A DNA stretch of 35,055 nt. Origin: an uncultured Lachnospiraceae bacterium. Its GTDB lineage: Bacteria; Bacillota; Clostridia; Lachnospirales; Lachnospiraceae. The notes under the pieces were generated by a model. That model did not search any database. It was not told the origin of the DNA and saw only the letters and a list, made by a program, of their open reading frames with translations. The stretch is taken from positions 1 through 35,055 of the forward strand of contig CANRNK010000010.1 in the NCBI GenBank assembly GCA_947631985.1, in the 5' to 3' direction. Position numbers and translations under genes: made by a program. This document shows positions 23,816-32,267 of this stretch, piece by piece (position 1 is the first letter of the stretch; each line of letters begins with the position of its first letter).

Positions 23816-24784
23816 ATGAATACAATCATTAACTATCTGGAGAATATGTTTGCAGGCATGCCACAAACGGCAGAACTCATTAAATTAAAAGAAGATCTTC
23901 TTAGTAGCATGGAAGACAAATACAATGAATTGAAAAAAAACGGTAAAAGTGAAAACGAAGCGATTGGTGTTGTTATTTCAGAATTTGGAAATATCGACGA
24001 ATTAGTAAGAGAATTAAATATAGAAATGTCCTCTACTTCAGCACAGAAGTCTGCTCCTGTTATCAGTAAAGCAGAAGTGAATAAAATCATTCATGATAAG
24101 AAGTTTTTTGGAACTTTAATTGCTCTCGGTGTTTTTTTATGTATTATTGCTCCTGCGATTTTCATACTTGGTGTTTCTTTTTTCAGCCTACGCATGCCCG
24201 AGGATGCTGCTGCAACCCTTTTTCTTTTTCCACTTTTTATCTTAATTGCAATTGCCGTAGGACTCTTTATTTATAGCGGAATCCATCTCGATCAATATAA
24301 GTACCTCGAAAAGCCGTTTGTTCTTGATTTTTCACTAGCCGAAATCATTCGACAAAAAAAACTTTCTTTCCTTCCTGTTTTTACGCTTGAAATCGTAGTT
24401 GGAGTTGTACTATGCATTCTCTCTCCACTTGTGCTTATTTCCTTCCAGGTATTTTTAACAGATTCAGAACCTTACAGTGCAATAGGAGTTTTTGCCTTAT
24501 TACTACTCGTTGCAACTGCAGTTTTGTTATTTATACATGCGGGCGTAACAATGGATTGTTATAAGGAACTACTTCAGGAAGATGAATTTTCGAGAGAAAA
24601 AAAAGAAGATAAGCTAATTGGTGCCGTTGCCTCTATCGTCTGGCCTCTTACAACAGTCGGTTATCTTTTATGGAGTTTTTTATCTGGTGACTGGCACATT
24701 ACATGGATTGTATGGCCTATCATGGGTATTTTGTTTGGTGGTTTCTCCGGAATTGTTGCCTCTATAAGAGGCGAGTCTCGGTAA
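23816..24784 (+). CDS. HAAS-domain (DUF1700-like) membrane protein
   Basis: A protein of about 322 residues. The cytosolic N-terminal helical domain (residues 1-75: LKEDLLSSMEDKYNELKKNGKSENEAIGVVISEFGNIDELVREL) is the HAAS/DUF1700 type found next to PadR regulators. About six transmembrane helices follow. The start was moved from GTG 23810 to ATG 23816, which has AGGAG 8 bp upstream. No catalytic motifs are visible. Likely a membrane sensor or effector working with PadR; the molecular function is unknown. Confidence 0.85.
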   Translation: MNTIINYLENMFAGMPQTAELIKLKEDLLSSMEDKYNELKKNGKSENEAIGVVISEFGNIDELVRELNIEMSSTSAQKSAPVISKAEVNKIIHDKKFFGTLIALGVFLCIIAPAIFILGVSFFSLRMPEDAAATLFLFPLFILIAIAVGLFIYSGIHLDQYKYLEKPFVLDFSLAEIIRQKKLSFLPVFTLEIVVGVVLCILSPLVLISFQVFLTDSEPYSAIGVFALLLLVATAVLLFIHAGVTMDCYKELLQEDEFSREKKEDKLIGAVASIVWPLTTVGYLLWSFLSGDWHITWIVWPIMGILFGGFSGIVASIRGESR

Positions 24785-24839
24785 CCCGGCTGTACCCATA
24801 CGTGTATGTACTAAATCAAATACATTACCTGCTAACAGA

Positions 24840-24868
24840 TTGAATTCTCTCTCCACAAATAGTATACT
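24840..24868 (+). promoter_or_regulatory. Promoter of pflA
   Basis: TTGAAT, 17-bp spacer, TATACT, 38 bp upstream of the activase ATG. Confidence 0.7.
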
Positions 24869-24906
24869 AAGCATGCAGGCAACTGCCTTTGATTGGAGGT
24901 TATATT

Positions 24907-25677
24907 ATGAGTGGAAGAATTCATTCGATAGAGAGTTTTGGTACCGTGGATGGTCCTGGCGTAAGACTTGTTGTTTTTTTACAGGGTTGTCCCATGAGAT
25001 GTGCCTATTGTCACAATCCCGACACCTGGGACCTTAAAGGTGGAAAAAAGGTTGAAGTCTCACGAATCATAAAAGATTTTGAACGTAATAGAGGTTTTTA
25101 TCGTGGTGGTGGAATCACTGTAACTGGTGGTGAACCTCTTCTTCAGGTTGATTTTTTGATTGAATTATTTCTCGAATGCAAGAAGCATGAAATACATACC
25201 TGCATCGACACTTCAGGGATTACTTATAAGCCCGAAAATATTGAATACATAGAAAAACTTGACCGTTTACTAGAGTTGACTGACCTCGTCATGCTGGATA
25301 TTAAACATATTGATCCCGAGAAGCATCTCCATCTTACCGGTCAGCCAAACGAAGGAATTCTCGCTTTTGCTTACTATCTAAGTAATAAAAATATACCCGT
25401 CTGGATAAGGCATGTTGTAGTTCCAGGCTTAACCGATGATGAAGAATATCTGTTTCAACTTGGTTACTTTATTGGTGATCTAAAAAATGTAAAAGCCCTG
25501 GATGTTCTCCCTTACCACTCCATGGGAAGGGCAAAATACGAAATGCTTGGCATCGATTATAAACTCAAGTTCGTTCCTGATATGGACAAAAGAGAAGTCG
25601 TCGACAAAAAAAAGTCCATCCTGGAAGGAATTAAGAAACGTCGACTTGAGCTCCGATCTCAAGAAGGTTCTAATTAG
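24907..25677 (+). CDS. pflA: Pyruvate formate-lyase activating enzyme
   Basis: A 256-residue radical SAM enzyme with the cluster motif C28-x3-C32-x2-C35 in FLQGCPMRCAYCHNPDTW, and the GGEPL motif in VTGGEPLLQ. Other activase signatures are IHSIESFGTVDGPGVR at the start and VLPYHSMGRAKYE near the end. It abstracts a hydrogen from the PFL glycine. Here its substrate glycine is on the separate 81-residue protein (inference). The ORF track starts at TTG 24889, but GGAGG stands before ATG 24907. It is expressed from its own promoter, not with the split PFL genes. Confidence 0.96.
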   Translation: MSGRIHSIESFGTVDGPGVRLVVFLQGCPMRCAYCHNPDTWDLKGGKKVEVSRIIKDFERNRGFYRGGGITVTGGEPLLQVDFLIELFLECKKHEIHTCIDTSGITYKPENIEYIEKLDRLLELTDLVMLDIKHIDPEKHLHLTGQPNEGILAFAYYLSNKNIPVWIRHVVVPGLTDDEEYLFQLGYFIGDLKNVKALDVLPYHSMGRAKYEMLGIDYKLKFVPDMDKREVVDKKKSILEGIKKRRLELRSQEGSN

Positions 25678-25717
25678 GTTCTCTTCAAAAATAATCTGTG
25701 TTTCATCCTTGTTTTAC

Positions 25718-25746
25718 TTGTATTCAGTCTCCAATTGTATTAAAAT
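25718..25746 (+). promoter_or_regulatory. Promoter of ferredoxin gene
   Basis: TTGTAT, 17-bp spacer, TAAAAT. A 20-bp palindrome follows just downstream of the predicted start site. Confidence 0.5.
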
Positions 25747-25754
25747 AATTTTAG

Positions 25755-25774
25755 TTACGAAAGTAAATTCGTAA
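25755..25774. promoter_or_regulatory. Palindromic operator candidate before ferredoxin
   Basis: TTACGAA-AGTAAA-TTCGTAA: perfect 7-bp arms. Its position, about 9-28 bp after the predicted -10 box, suits a repressor roadblock. It differs from the Rex-like site at pfl. Confidence 0.5.
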
Positions 25775-25802
25775 ACCGCAATATAAAAAGGAGGACTATA
25801 TT

Positions 25803-25973
25803 ATGGCATATGTAATCAGTGACGCTTGTGTTAGCTGTGGAGCTTGTGAACCACAATGTCCAGTAGGCGCTATCAGCCAGGGCGATACACAATATGAAAT
25901 TAACGCAGATTCCTGCATCAGCTGTGGAGCATGCGCAGGTGTTTGCCCAACTGGAGCTATTTCAGAAGAATAA
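25803..25973 (+). CDS. 2[4Fe-4S] ferredoxin
   Basis: Too short for the ORF track. A 56-residue clostridial ferredoxin with two C-x2-C-x2-C-x3-C-P motifs: Cys 9, 12, 15, 19 (CVSCGACEPQCP) and Cys 38, 41, 44, 48 (CISCGACAGVCP). The two halves are internal repeats. AGGAGG lies before the ATG. It is a low-potential electron carrier for pyruvate:ferredoxin oxidoreductase and hydrogenase, and possibly the electron source for the radical SAM activase encoded just upstream (inference). It has its own promoter and a terminator. Confidence 0.97.
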   Translation: MAYVISDACVSCGACEPQCPVGAISQGDTQYEINADSCISCGACAGVCPTGAISEE

Positions 25974-25980
25974 GAACAAC

Positions 25981-26008
25981 AAAAAAAGACACTCGCGTGT
26001 CTTTTTTT
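25981..26008. terminator. Terminator between ferredoxin and dnaB
   Basis: AAAAAAAGACAC-TCGC-GTGTCTTTTTTT: perfect stem with A and T runs, so usable by both convergent units. Confidence 0.93.
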
Positions 26009-26044
26009 ATTGGGCAGATAAATCCTGTTATCAAGTCAACTTAT

Positions 26045-27382
26045 TTATTTTTGCATATTTGCAAACTTCGTATAGTCCGGAAGCCATACAAGGTTAATCG
26101 TTCCAATTGGACCATTTCTCTGTTTTGCAATAATTACTTCTGCTATGTTTTTCATTTCTGTGTCTTTGTTGTAGTAATCATCACGATAGAGGAACATTAC
26201 AACATCGGCATCCTGTTCGATTGCTCCTGATTCCCTAAGATCAGAAAGCATAGGCCTGTGATCAGGTCTCTGCTCTACTGCACGGCTTAACTGTGACAGT
26301 GCAACAACAGGTACGCTAAGTTCCCTTGCAAGTGATTTTAGTGACCTGGAAATATCAGAGATTTCCTGTTGCCTGGATTCTGTTCTTCCACTTCCAGACA
26401 TTAACTGCAGGTAATCAATCACAATAATACTTAAGTTATGCTCTAATTTGTACTTTCTGCACTTAGAACGCAGTTCAGAAATACTAATTCCAGGCGTATC
26501 ATCAATGATTAGATTTGACTTCCCAATTACTCCAGCACTCTCAATCAATTTTTCCCATTCTGCATCCGAAAGGTTTCCAGTACGGATATGTTGCGAATCA
26601 ACTTTTGACTCCAGAGAGAACAGTCTATTAACCAACTGTTCTTTTGACATTTCCAGACTAAACACTGCTACTGTTTTCTTTTGGTGAAATGCCATATACT
26701 GCGCGATATTTAAAACAAATGCCGTCTTACCCATGGAGGGTCTTGCTGCAATCAAAATCAGATCAGAAGGTTGAAATCCAGCCGTTCTGTAATCAAGATC
26801 AATAAATCCTGTGGCCAGTCCAGTTACTGCCCCTTTATTTTTAGATGCCTGCTCAATTTTATCCATGGCATTCATAACAACCTGCCTAATCGGAACAAAG
26901 TCACCTGTATTTCTCTTTTGCACAAGTTCAAAGGTTCTTTTTTCTGTTTCTTCCAGAATCACTTCCAGAGACTCTTTTCCAACGTAGCAGGTGTTTGCAA
27001 TCTCTTCATTCAGTCTGATTAGCTTACGTAATGTGGATTTTTCAGCTACGATCCCAGCATAATACTTTATGTTGGCGGAGGTTGGAACCGCAGTGAGTAA
27101 TTCTCTTACAAATTCAAGGCTACTCACTTCGGGTGATGCCTCTTTTTCTTTCAGCCTATTCTGAAGCGTTACTACATCTACAGGTTTCCCCTCATCATTT
27201 AACTCAACCATTGCCTGAAATAGAAGTGCATATTGTTTACTGTAAAAATCTTCATCCTGAACAATTTCACTTGCTGATACAATTGCGTCCCGATCCATAA
27301 TCATCGATCCAATTACTGACTGTTCTGCTTCCAGGCTATGTGGAAGTACTCTTTTTAATATTGATTCTTCAACCGTTGCCAT
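26045..27382 (-). CDS. dnaB: Replicative DNA helicase DnaB
   Basis: A 445-residue hexameric replicative helicase of normal length. The N-terminal primase-interaction domain (LPHSLEAEQSVIGSMIMD) precedes the RecA-like motor: Walker A ARPSMGKTAF, Walker B IIVIDYLQLM, LSQLSRAVEQR and the arginine-finger region near the end (AKQRNGPIGTINLVW). GGAGGAG precedes the ATG. It is the last gene of GGDEF - gdpP - rplI - dnaB, starting 12 bp after rplI. The gdpP-rplI-dnaB order is widespread in Firmicutes. Confidence 0.98.
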   Translation of the reverse strand: MATVEESILKRVLPHSLEAEQSVIGSMIMDRDAIVSASEIVQDEDFYSKQYALLFQAMVELNDEGKPVDVVTLQNRLKEKEASPEVSSLEFVRELLTAVPTSANIKYYAGIVAEKSTLRKLIRLNEEIANTCYVGKESLEVILEETEKRTFELVQKRNTGDFVPIRQVVMNAMDKIEQASKNKGAVTGLATGFIDLDYRTAGFQPSDLILIAARPSMGKTAFVLNIAQYMAFHQKKTVAVFSLEMSKEQLVNRLFSLESKVDSQHIRTGNLSDAEWEKLIESAGVIGKSNLIIDDTPGISISELRSKCRKYKLEHNLSIIVIDYLQLMSGSGRTESRQQEISDISRSLKSLARELSVPVVALSQLSRAVEQRPDHRPMLSDLRESGAIEQDADVVMFLYRDDYYNKDTEMKNIAEVIIAKQRNGPIGTINLVWLPDYTKFANMQK

Positions 27383-27394
27383 GGAACTCCTCCG

Positions 27395-27844
27395 TTATTT
27401 TTCCTCTTGAACCTTCACTTTTAGAGAAGCTGTGACCTGTGGATGAAGTTTAACGCCTACCTCATAGACTCCAAAGTTCTTAATTGCTTCTGACAATACT
27501 ACTTTTTTCTTGTCAAGCTCTATTCCATGCTGAAGCTGTGCTTCGCGCACTATTTCCTTCGAAGAGACCGAACCAAACGTTTTCCCACCTTCGCCTGATT
27601 TTATAGAAACATCTATTACAAGTTCTGAAAGTCTGTCTGCAAATTGTTTCGCTTCCTCTAATTGTTCTGCTGCCAGTTTTTCTGCGTGCGCCTGTTTTAG
27701 CTTAAGGTCATTTAAGTTCTTTGTACTTGCCTCAAGACCAAGTTTCTTCGGTAATACAAAGTTTCTTGCATATCCGTCGTTCACTTCAATAATCTGACCT
27801 TTTTTCCCTAATGTTTTCACATCTTCTAATAATATAACTTTCAT
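27395..27844 (-). CDS. rplI: 50S ribosomal protein L9
   Basis: A 149-residue L9. The signature [24 protein letters not shown] is intact at the N-terminus. A long central helix and the C-terminal domain ([23 protein letters not shown]) follow. It binds 23S rRNA near the L1 stalk base. The start overlaps the gdpP stop by one base (TAATG), so translation is coupled. Nothing unusual. Confidence 0.98.
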   Translation of the reverse strand: MKVILLEDVKTLGKKGQIIEVNDGYARNFVLPKKLGLEASTKNLNDLKLKQAHAEKLAAEQLEEAKQFADRLSELVIDVSIKSGEGGKTFGSVSSKEIVREAQLQHGIELDKKKVVLSEAIKNFGVYEVGVKLHPQVTASLKVKVQEEK

Positions 27845-29889
27845 TATAAATCACCTTCCTGTATCATACTGTCTAGTATCTGCTTTAAAGTCTCCTCTGC
27901 CTGGGCAATTGTAATATCTTCCAGCTGGGCCCCTGCAATGTTCATATGTCCGCCTCCTCCGAGACGCTCCATAATAACATGTACATTTACTTCATCAATA
28001 GACCTTCCACTTATATATACTTTGCCTTGATATTCCGTTAAAACAAAGCTTGCCTTTATTCCTTTGATATCAAGCAGTTCATTGGCCGCCTGTGCACCAA
28101 CTATTGTCGGGCTTTCAATTCCACTACTTGGACATCTTGAGATTGCAAAATCATTTCTATAGATTTCTGCATGACGAACCGTCTCTGCTTTTGCCTTATA
28201 ATCAGATGCTTCTTCCCGAAACAATTTGCGTACCCTTGTAACGTCTGCACCATTCCTGCGCAAAAATGCTGCTGCCTCAAATGTTCTGACTCCAGTTTTT
28301 GCGACAAAATTATTCGTATCAATTATAATTCCAGCATAGATGCAATCGGCTTCGTTTGACCGAATTTTAATTCCATCTCCTACGTATTGCAGAATCTCCG
28401 CTACCATCTCACATGCCGAAGATGCATAGGGTTCAACGTAAGAAAGTGTCGCATTTTCAATTACCTCTGAGCTCTGTCTGTGGTGATCAAGTACTACAAT
28501 TGATTTGCAGATTTTTAGCAATTCTGGACACTCTGTAATACTAGGTCTATTAACATCTACAATTACAAGAACTGTATTTGCCCCGGCAGCTTCAATTGCC
28601 TGCTGGCTATTAATAAACATATCTGCTTCATATTCCGGATGCCCTGTAAATAATTCCAGCAATGGCTTTACTGAAGTCGAAACTTCATTAATAACAATAT
28701 GCGTTTTTCGTTGTAATGCTTTTGAAATACAATATACACCAATTGCCGCACCAAAACTGTCAACATCAGTAAGGTTATGACCCATTACAATCACTTTATC
28801 TTTTGCAGATATGATTTCTCTAAGTGCATAAGCCTTTACTCTGGCTTTTACCCGGGTATTTTTCTCAACCATCTGGCTCTTTCCACCATAGTAAGATAAG
28901 GACTCCATCGTTTTAACAACCGCCTGGTCTCCTCCTCTTCCAAGCGCAAGATCAATAGAAGTTCTTGCAAATTCATAGTTTTGGGAGTAGGTAAGTCCAT
29001 CAAGTCCAATTCCAATGCTAAGCGTGACAGACATGTCATTTCCTATATTGACTGTTTTGATTTCTTCCAGAATGTCAAATTTAGATTCCTGTAACTGTTT
29101 GAGTGCTTTTTTTCTTAAGATGACCAAATATTTATCCTTCTCTGTCTTTTTTACAATTCCATCCAGGGAAGCAATATATTTATTGATCTTTCGATCAATC
29201 AACGCAACAAGCAAAGACCTTCTTACTTCTTCAATACTATCAAGCGCCTCTTCATAATTGTCAATGTAAATCAAGCCTACTGCAAGGCTTTGGTCATCAT
29301 TCTCCTGTAATGCAAACTTGAGTGCAGTTTCATCGAATAAATAAAGGGCAATCAAAAACCCCTGATAATCATCTGCTTCAATAATATCACTATTTTCTAC
29401 CATCTCTGTCAAAGGGATTTTCTTCATTCTGACAAGAAAATTGCGTTCATCGTAGGTGATTTCTACTTCACTTTCCTCTCGGTCAGCCGGAAGTTTATCT
29501 CTCGTAACTTTGGGAAAAACCTGATGAACAAGTTTTTTTACACTCTTGTCCTGGTAAGTTACATCTTCAAACGCATTATTGACCCAGATAATTCGTCCAG
29601 TATCGTCAAGCAGTGCATGTGGCAAATCAAGGTCTTTCAAGAGCCTCTTTTGAATTTGTCCATATTGCGTTGCAAAACTAATCAGTTCATTTAATATAAT
29701 TGGCTTATTGTAATACAATAATAATAAATTTACAGTAAAATACAGAATCACAAATAGTGTTAAAAGCAAACCTGCAGTAATATCTACAAAATATACAATG
29801 ACAGTCAAGAGGGCCAGACCAACTCCCAGAAGCAAAAATGCCTGCAAATATTTTTTTAACTGTCCTTTAAGTCTGACTTGTTTCTTCAT
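27844..29889 (-). CDS. gdpP: Cyclic-di-AMP phosphodiesterase GdpP
   Basis: A 681-residue membrane protein with the GdpP layout: two N-terminal transmembrane helices (about residues 14-58), a PAS-like domain (about 80-165), a degenerate GGDEF domain (about 200-330, with no GGDEF motif), and DHH-DHHA1 from about 365. DHH motifs are [21 protein letters not shown] and [13 protein letters not shown]1 has [12 protein letters not shown]. It hydrolyses c-di-AMP to pApA. It is second in the operon after a GGDEF protein and coupled to rplI by a TAATG overlap. Length and motifs are normal. Confidence 0.96.
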   Translation of the reverse strand: MKKQVRLKGQLKKYLQAFLLLGVGLALLTVIVYFVDITAGLLLTLFVILYFTVNLLLLYYNKPIILNELISFATQYGQIQKRLLKDLDLPHALLDDTGRIIWVNNAFEDVTYQDKSVKKLVHQVFPKVTRDKLPADREESEVEITYDERNFLVRMKKIPLTEMVENSDIIEADDYQGFLIALYLFDETALKFALQENDDQSLAVGLIYIDNYEEALDSIEEVRRSLLVALIDRKINKYIASLDGIVKKTEKDKYLVILRKKALKQLQESKFDILEEIKTVNIGNDMSVTLSIGIGLDGLTYSQNYEFARTSIDLALGRGGDQAVVKTMESLSYYGGKSQMVEKNTRVKARVKAYALREIISAKDKVIVMGHNLTDVDSFGAAIGVYCISKALQRKTHIVINEVSTSVKPLLELFTGHPEYEADMFINSQQAIEAAGANTVLVIVDVNRPSITECPELLKICKSIVVLDHHRQSSEVIENATLSYVEPYASSACEMVAEILQYVGDGIKIRSNEADCIYAGIIIDTNNFVAKTGVRTFEAAAFLRRNGADVTRVRKLFREEASDYKAKAETVRHAEIYRNDFAISRCPSSGIESPTIVGAQAANELLDIKGIKASFVLTEYQGKVYISGRSIDEVNVHVIMERLGGGGHMNIAGAQLEDITIAQAEETLKQILDSMIQEGDL

Positions 29890-29906
29890 CTATCTTCCTC
29901 ATTTTC

Positions 29907-30911
29907 TCAGGCAAAATCCGACTCTGCACTGATTGTATTTCTGCCCTTTTCTTTTGATTGATATAAAAGCCTGTCAACTCTTAGGTACAAACTGTCTTTA
30001 TCTTCTGCATTTTTTGTAAACAACGCCCCAATTGATATGGTCGCATTGACTTCTAATTCAGCGTGTAACGACTTGGTGAACAGTTCATTCAAAGAAAGAA
30101 TCTTGGTATAAAAACCCTCTGCCGATTCAGGGTTGATTTTACCAGTTACAGCAAATTCATCTCCACCAAGCCTAAACACTCTATCTTCGTCTCTAAAAAC
30201 TGACTTCAGCCACTTTCCAGTTTCTTTTAAGATTTCATCTCCTACCTGATGTCCATACGTATCATTAATCGTTTTAAAGTTATCAAGGTCAATAAATAAA
30301 ATAAAAAAAGACTCTGGATTAGCCACAATTGTTTCAAGCGTACTATTCCACGAACTTCTATTAAGCAATTTTGTAAGCGGGTCCGTCTCAATTAATCTTA
30401 TCATTTTTTCTCTGCTAATCACGATATTTACCAATACATCATTCACCAGCATAAACGATTCCACAAAGTCTTTCACTTCCTGGTTCACAAGACGTTTCGG
30501 AAAAATCAAAATAACATGTATTTTTTCGTCTTTATCTACATGAATACTTGATACTGTGACAGGATAGCACATAATCGTAAATTCTTCATGTAATGCATCA
30601 TAAACTGTCAATCCCTGTGACGTTGCAAGTGTATCAATCCCATTCATAATACATCGATACATTTTATTCTCTTTATCCAGATTTGTAAGAATAATTCCTT
30701 TATAAAACATCATGGAATAAAGGCACCCTGTGCACCCGATGATAATATCATTTAACTTTTCCAAATCAATGTTTCGGTCAAAATGGACCAGCTTTAATAA
30801 TTCAAAGCTTTGCTGTGATTCTGCAAGCTTCCTTGATAAAATACGATTCTCTTCTAGCACGATATCTTTTATGTTCTCTGGTGAATCCTTGTACTTTTCA
30901 AAATCATTCAT
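29907..30911 (-). CDS. Diguanylate cyclase with N-terminal sensor domain
   Basis: A 334-residue soluble protein. The first ~160 residues have a short coiled coil (NIKDIVLEENRILSRKLAES) and a GAF-like domain (IIIGCTGCLYSMMFYKG). A complete GGDEF domain follows (DPLTKLLNRSSW, FIDLDNFKTINDTYGHQVGD, RLGGDEFAV). The product-inhibition site RxxD (RDED) lies five residues before GGDEF, so it should be an active, feedback-controlled c-di-GMP synthase. It is the first gene of the gdpP operon, 17 bp before gdpP, which puts c-di-GMP synthesis and c-di-AMP breakdown on one transcript. AGGGG precedes the ATG. A TGGGTTAACCCA palindrome lies in the leader. Confidence 0.93.
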   Translation of the reverse strand: MNDFEKYKDSPENIKDIVLEENRILSRKLAESQQSFELLKLVHFDRNIDLEKLNDIIIGCTGCLYSMMFYKGIILTNLDKENKMYRCIMNGIDTLATSQGLTVYDALHEEFTIMCYPVTVSSIHVDKDEKIHVILIFPKRLVNQEVKDFVESFMLVNDVLVNIVISREKMIRLIETDPLTKLLNRSSWNSTLETIVANPESFFILFIDLDNFKTINDTYGHQVGDEILKETGKWLKSVFRDEDRVFRLGGDEFAVTGKINPESAEGFYTKILSLNELFTKSLHAELEVNATISIGALFTKNAEDKDSLYLRVDRLLYQSKEKGRNTISAESDFA

Positions 30912-30925
30912 TTCTTTGTTACCCC

Positions 30926-30937
30926 TGGGTTAACCCA
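30926..30937. promoter_or_regulatory. Palindrome in GGDEF-gdpP leader
   Basis: TGGGTTAACCCA, a perfect 12-bp palindrome between the promoter and the ribosome site. It may be an operator; no regulator is assigned. Confidence 0.35.
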
Positions 30938-30997
30938 ATGTGCATAATTCCACAATCGCAATATCCCAAATTTTGTATTACACCCCAAACTAATCCG

Positions 30998-31026
30998 ATT
31001 ATATCATATCCTTCTCTAAACTTCAA
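30998..31026 (-). promoter_or_regulatory. Promoter of GGDEF-gdpP-rplI-dnaB operon
   Basis: Minus-strand TTGAAG, 17-bp spacer, TATAAT, about 85 bp upstream of the first ATG. The -35 box ends 4 bp from the direct repeat flanking the insertion sequence. Confidence 0.75.
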
Positions 31027-31030
31027 TTTC

Positions 31031-31055
31031 GTAAAAAAGAAAAACACCCGAGATT
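31031..31055. repeat. Left 25-bp direct repeat (target duplication)
   Basis: The 25 bases starting GTAAAAAAGAAAAACACCCG are identical to 32215-32239 and abut the left end of the insertion sequence. They are a duplicate of one arm of the HD-GYP gene terminator. Confidence 0.88.
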
Positions 31056-31096
31056 TGTAGGGTTACAATTGATGTGACACCTACAACTATACAATA

Positions 31097-31163
31097 ACGG
31101 TTGAGTCCTATAGAATGTTAATCACCACAAAAAACAATTCTATAAAAAAGGAACATCAACCGT
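31097..31163 (+). promoter_or_regulatory. Foldback structure over transposase start
   Basis: Two nested perfect 8-bp inverted repeats: ACGGTTGA/TCAACCGT and, inside, TATAGAAT/ATTCTATA. The ribosome site AAGGA lies in the internal loop and the ATG one base after the outer arm. It could limit transposase translation. Confidence 0.6.
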
Positions 31164-31164
31164 C

Positions 31165-32118
31165 ATGAATACAATAACACATTCACAACGATATCTGCCA
31201 CATGATTCTTCTACAAGATTCCATGCTGTTAAATTATATCGCACAGGCGTAGGCCTTTCTTTCGTAACTCGAAGATATCATATATCGAAATCTTCACTAC
31301 TGCGTTGGAACAAAAAATTTGATGGTTCAAAAGATTCTCTGCTGGATAAATCGCATCGCCCTATTACGCAGCATCCGAATGCTCATACAGAAGAAGAACT
31401 TCAATGGATTAAGAATTATCATCGTAGAAATCCGCACATCTCTGTATGTGAACTTTATGGAAAGCTTCGTTCCGAAAGAGGGTACTTGCGTCATCCTGGC
31501 TCTTTATATCGTGTTTACTGCAGATTGGGTTATACCAGTAAAGCTCCTTCTACTAAAAAAATCCGAAAACCAAAACCTTACGACACCCCTACTGAATTAG
31601 GTGTAAAATGGCAGTTGGATGTTAAATACGTTCCAAATGCTTGTTATTCCGGCACTGTCACACAGAAGTTCTATCAGTATACTGTAATTGATGAGGCTTC
31701 TAGGGAACGTTTTTTGTACCCATATATGGAACAGAGTAGTTACTCAACCTGCGACTTTTTAAAACGCGCTATAATCTACTTTGGGTATAAACCAAAAATT
31801 CTTCAGACTGATAACGGTGCAGAGTTTACGCACATCCGCAAGACCAATAGGACACATCCTTTAGATGTTTTATGCGCAGAGCTAGAAATAAATCATAAGA
31901 GAATACGTCCAAGAACTCCTCAGCATAATGGAAAAGTAGAACGTAGTCATCGGAATGACCAGGAACGTTTTTATAATCACATGAAGTTTTATAGCTACCA
32001 AGATCTAATGATTCAAATGAAACGATATATGAATCGTTCCAATCGCATTCCAATGCAGGTACTCGGTTGGCAATCATCCCTGCAAAAACGATCATCGATT
32101 GAATTTCAATACAAATAA
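31165..32118 (+). CDS. DDE transposase, integrase (rve) type
   Basis: A 317-residue transposase. The N-terminal helix-turn-helix domain (KLYRTGVGLSFVTRRYHISKSSLLRWNKKF) is followed by an integrase core with the DDE residues in WQLDVKY, LQTDNGAEF and NGKVERSHR; 42 residues lie between the second Asp and the Glu. It resembles IS481/IS3 OrfB-type proteins found in many Lachnospiraceae. No frameshift is present, so it is probably functional. It is transcribed away from the GGDEF operon and toward the HD-GYP gene, whose bidirectional terminator can also end this transcript. A foldback over the start codon may keep expression low. Confidence 0.93.
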   Translation: MNTITHSQRYLPHDSSTRFHAVKLYRTGVGLSFVTRRYHISKSSLLRWNKKFDGSKDSLLDKSHRPITQHPNAHTEEELQWIKNYHRRNPHISVCELYGKLRSERGYLRHPGSLYRVYCRLGYTSKAPSTKKIRKPKPYDTPTELGVKWQLDVKYVPNACYSGTVTQKFYQYTVIDEASRERFLYPYMEQSSYSTCDFLKRAIIYFGYKPKILQTDNGAEFTHIRKTNRTHPLDVLCAELEINHKRIRPRTPQHNGKVERSHRNDQERFYNHMKFYSYQDLMIQMKRYMNRSNRIPMQVLGWQSSLQKRSSIEFQYK

Positions 32119-32214
32119 AAAAATGTAGCTTTCTATTTATTGATTAACATTTATAGTAACATACCAACCCTTTTATTTTTATAAAGTTGGTGTCACATCA
32201 TTGACTAATGTACA

Positions 32215-32239
32215 GTAAAAAAGAAAAACACCCGAGATT
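32215..32239. repeat. Right 25-bp direct repeat (target duplication)
   Basis: Identical to 31031-31055. This copy retains the neighbouring sequence needed for the HD-GYP terminator. Confidence 0.88.
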
Positions 32240-32267
32240 CATCTTATTTGATTGATCTCAGGCGTTT
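32217..32267. terminator. Terminator of HD-GYP gene
   Basis: Minus-strand AAACGCCTGAGAT pairs with ATCTCGGGTGTTT (13 pairs, two wobbles), followed by T5CT6. The 5' arm overlaps the stop codon of the HD-GYP gene. A T-rich tract on the other strand makes it usable by the transposase too. The insertion sequence went in beside its 3' arm and duplicated that arm. Confidence 0.88.

Larger units (their letters stand above)
31056..32214 (+). mobile_element. Insertion sequence, 1159 bp, with 25-bp target duplication
   Basis: The ends are defined by the flanking identical 25-bp repeats. The left end begins TGTAGGG and the right end, read inward on the other strand, begins TGTACAT. Both reach an identical TGATGTGACACC at positions 15-26, so the imperfect 26-bp inverted repeats match at 18 positions. 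One intact DDE transposase occupies most of the element. The TGT/ACA tips and integrase-like transposase recall IS3/IS481-type elements, but those make short duplications. Duplications of 24-29 bp are described for the IS1202 group. I leave the family open. It appears recent because the duplication is perfect and the gene intact. Confidence 0.88.

Noticed and set aside
24790-24812. GTAC-CATACGTGTATG-TAC palindrome after the HAAS gene as a terminator
   Set aside because: There is no U-tract on either strand. It could be an operator, but nothing supports an assignment.
31073-32198. Insertion-sequence ends placed at TGTGACACC, as an IS481-type element
   Set aside because: No target duplication flanks those positions, whereas moving out to TGTA...TACA puts both ends exactly against identical 25-bp repeats.
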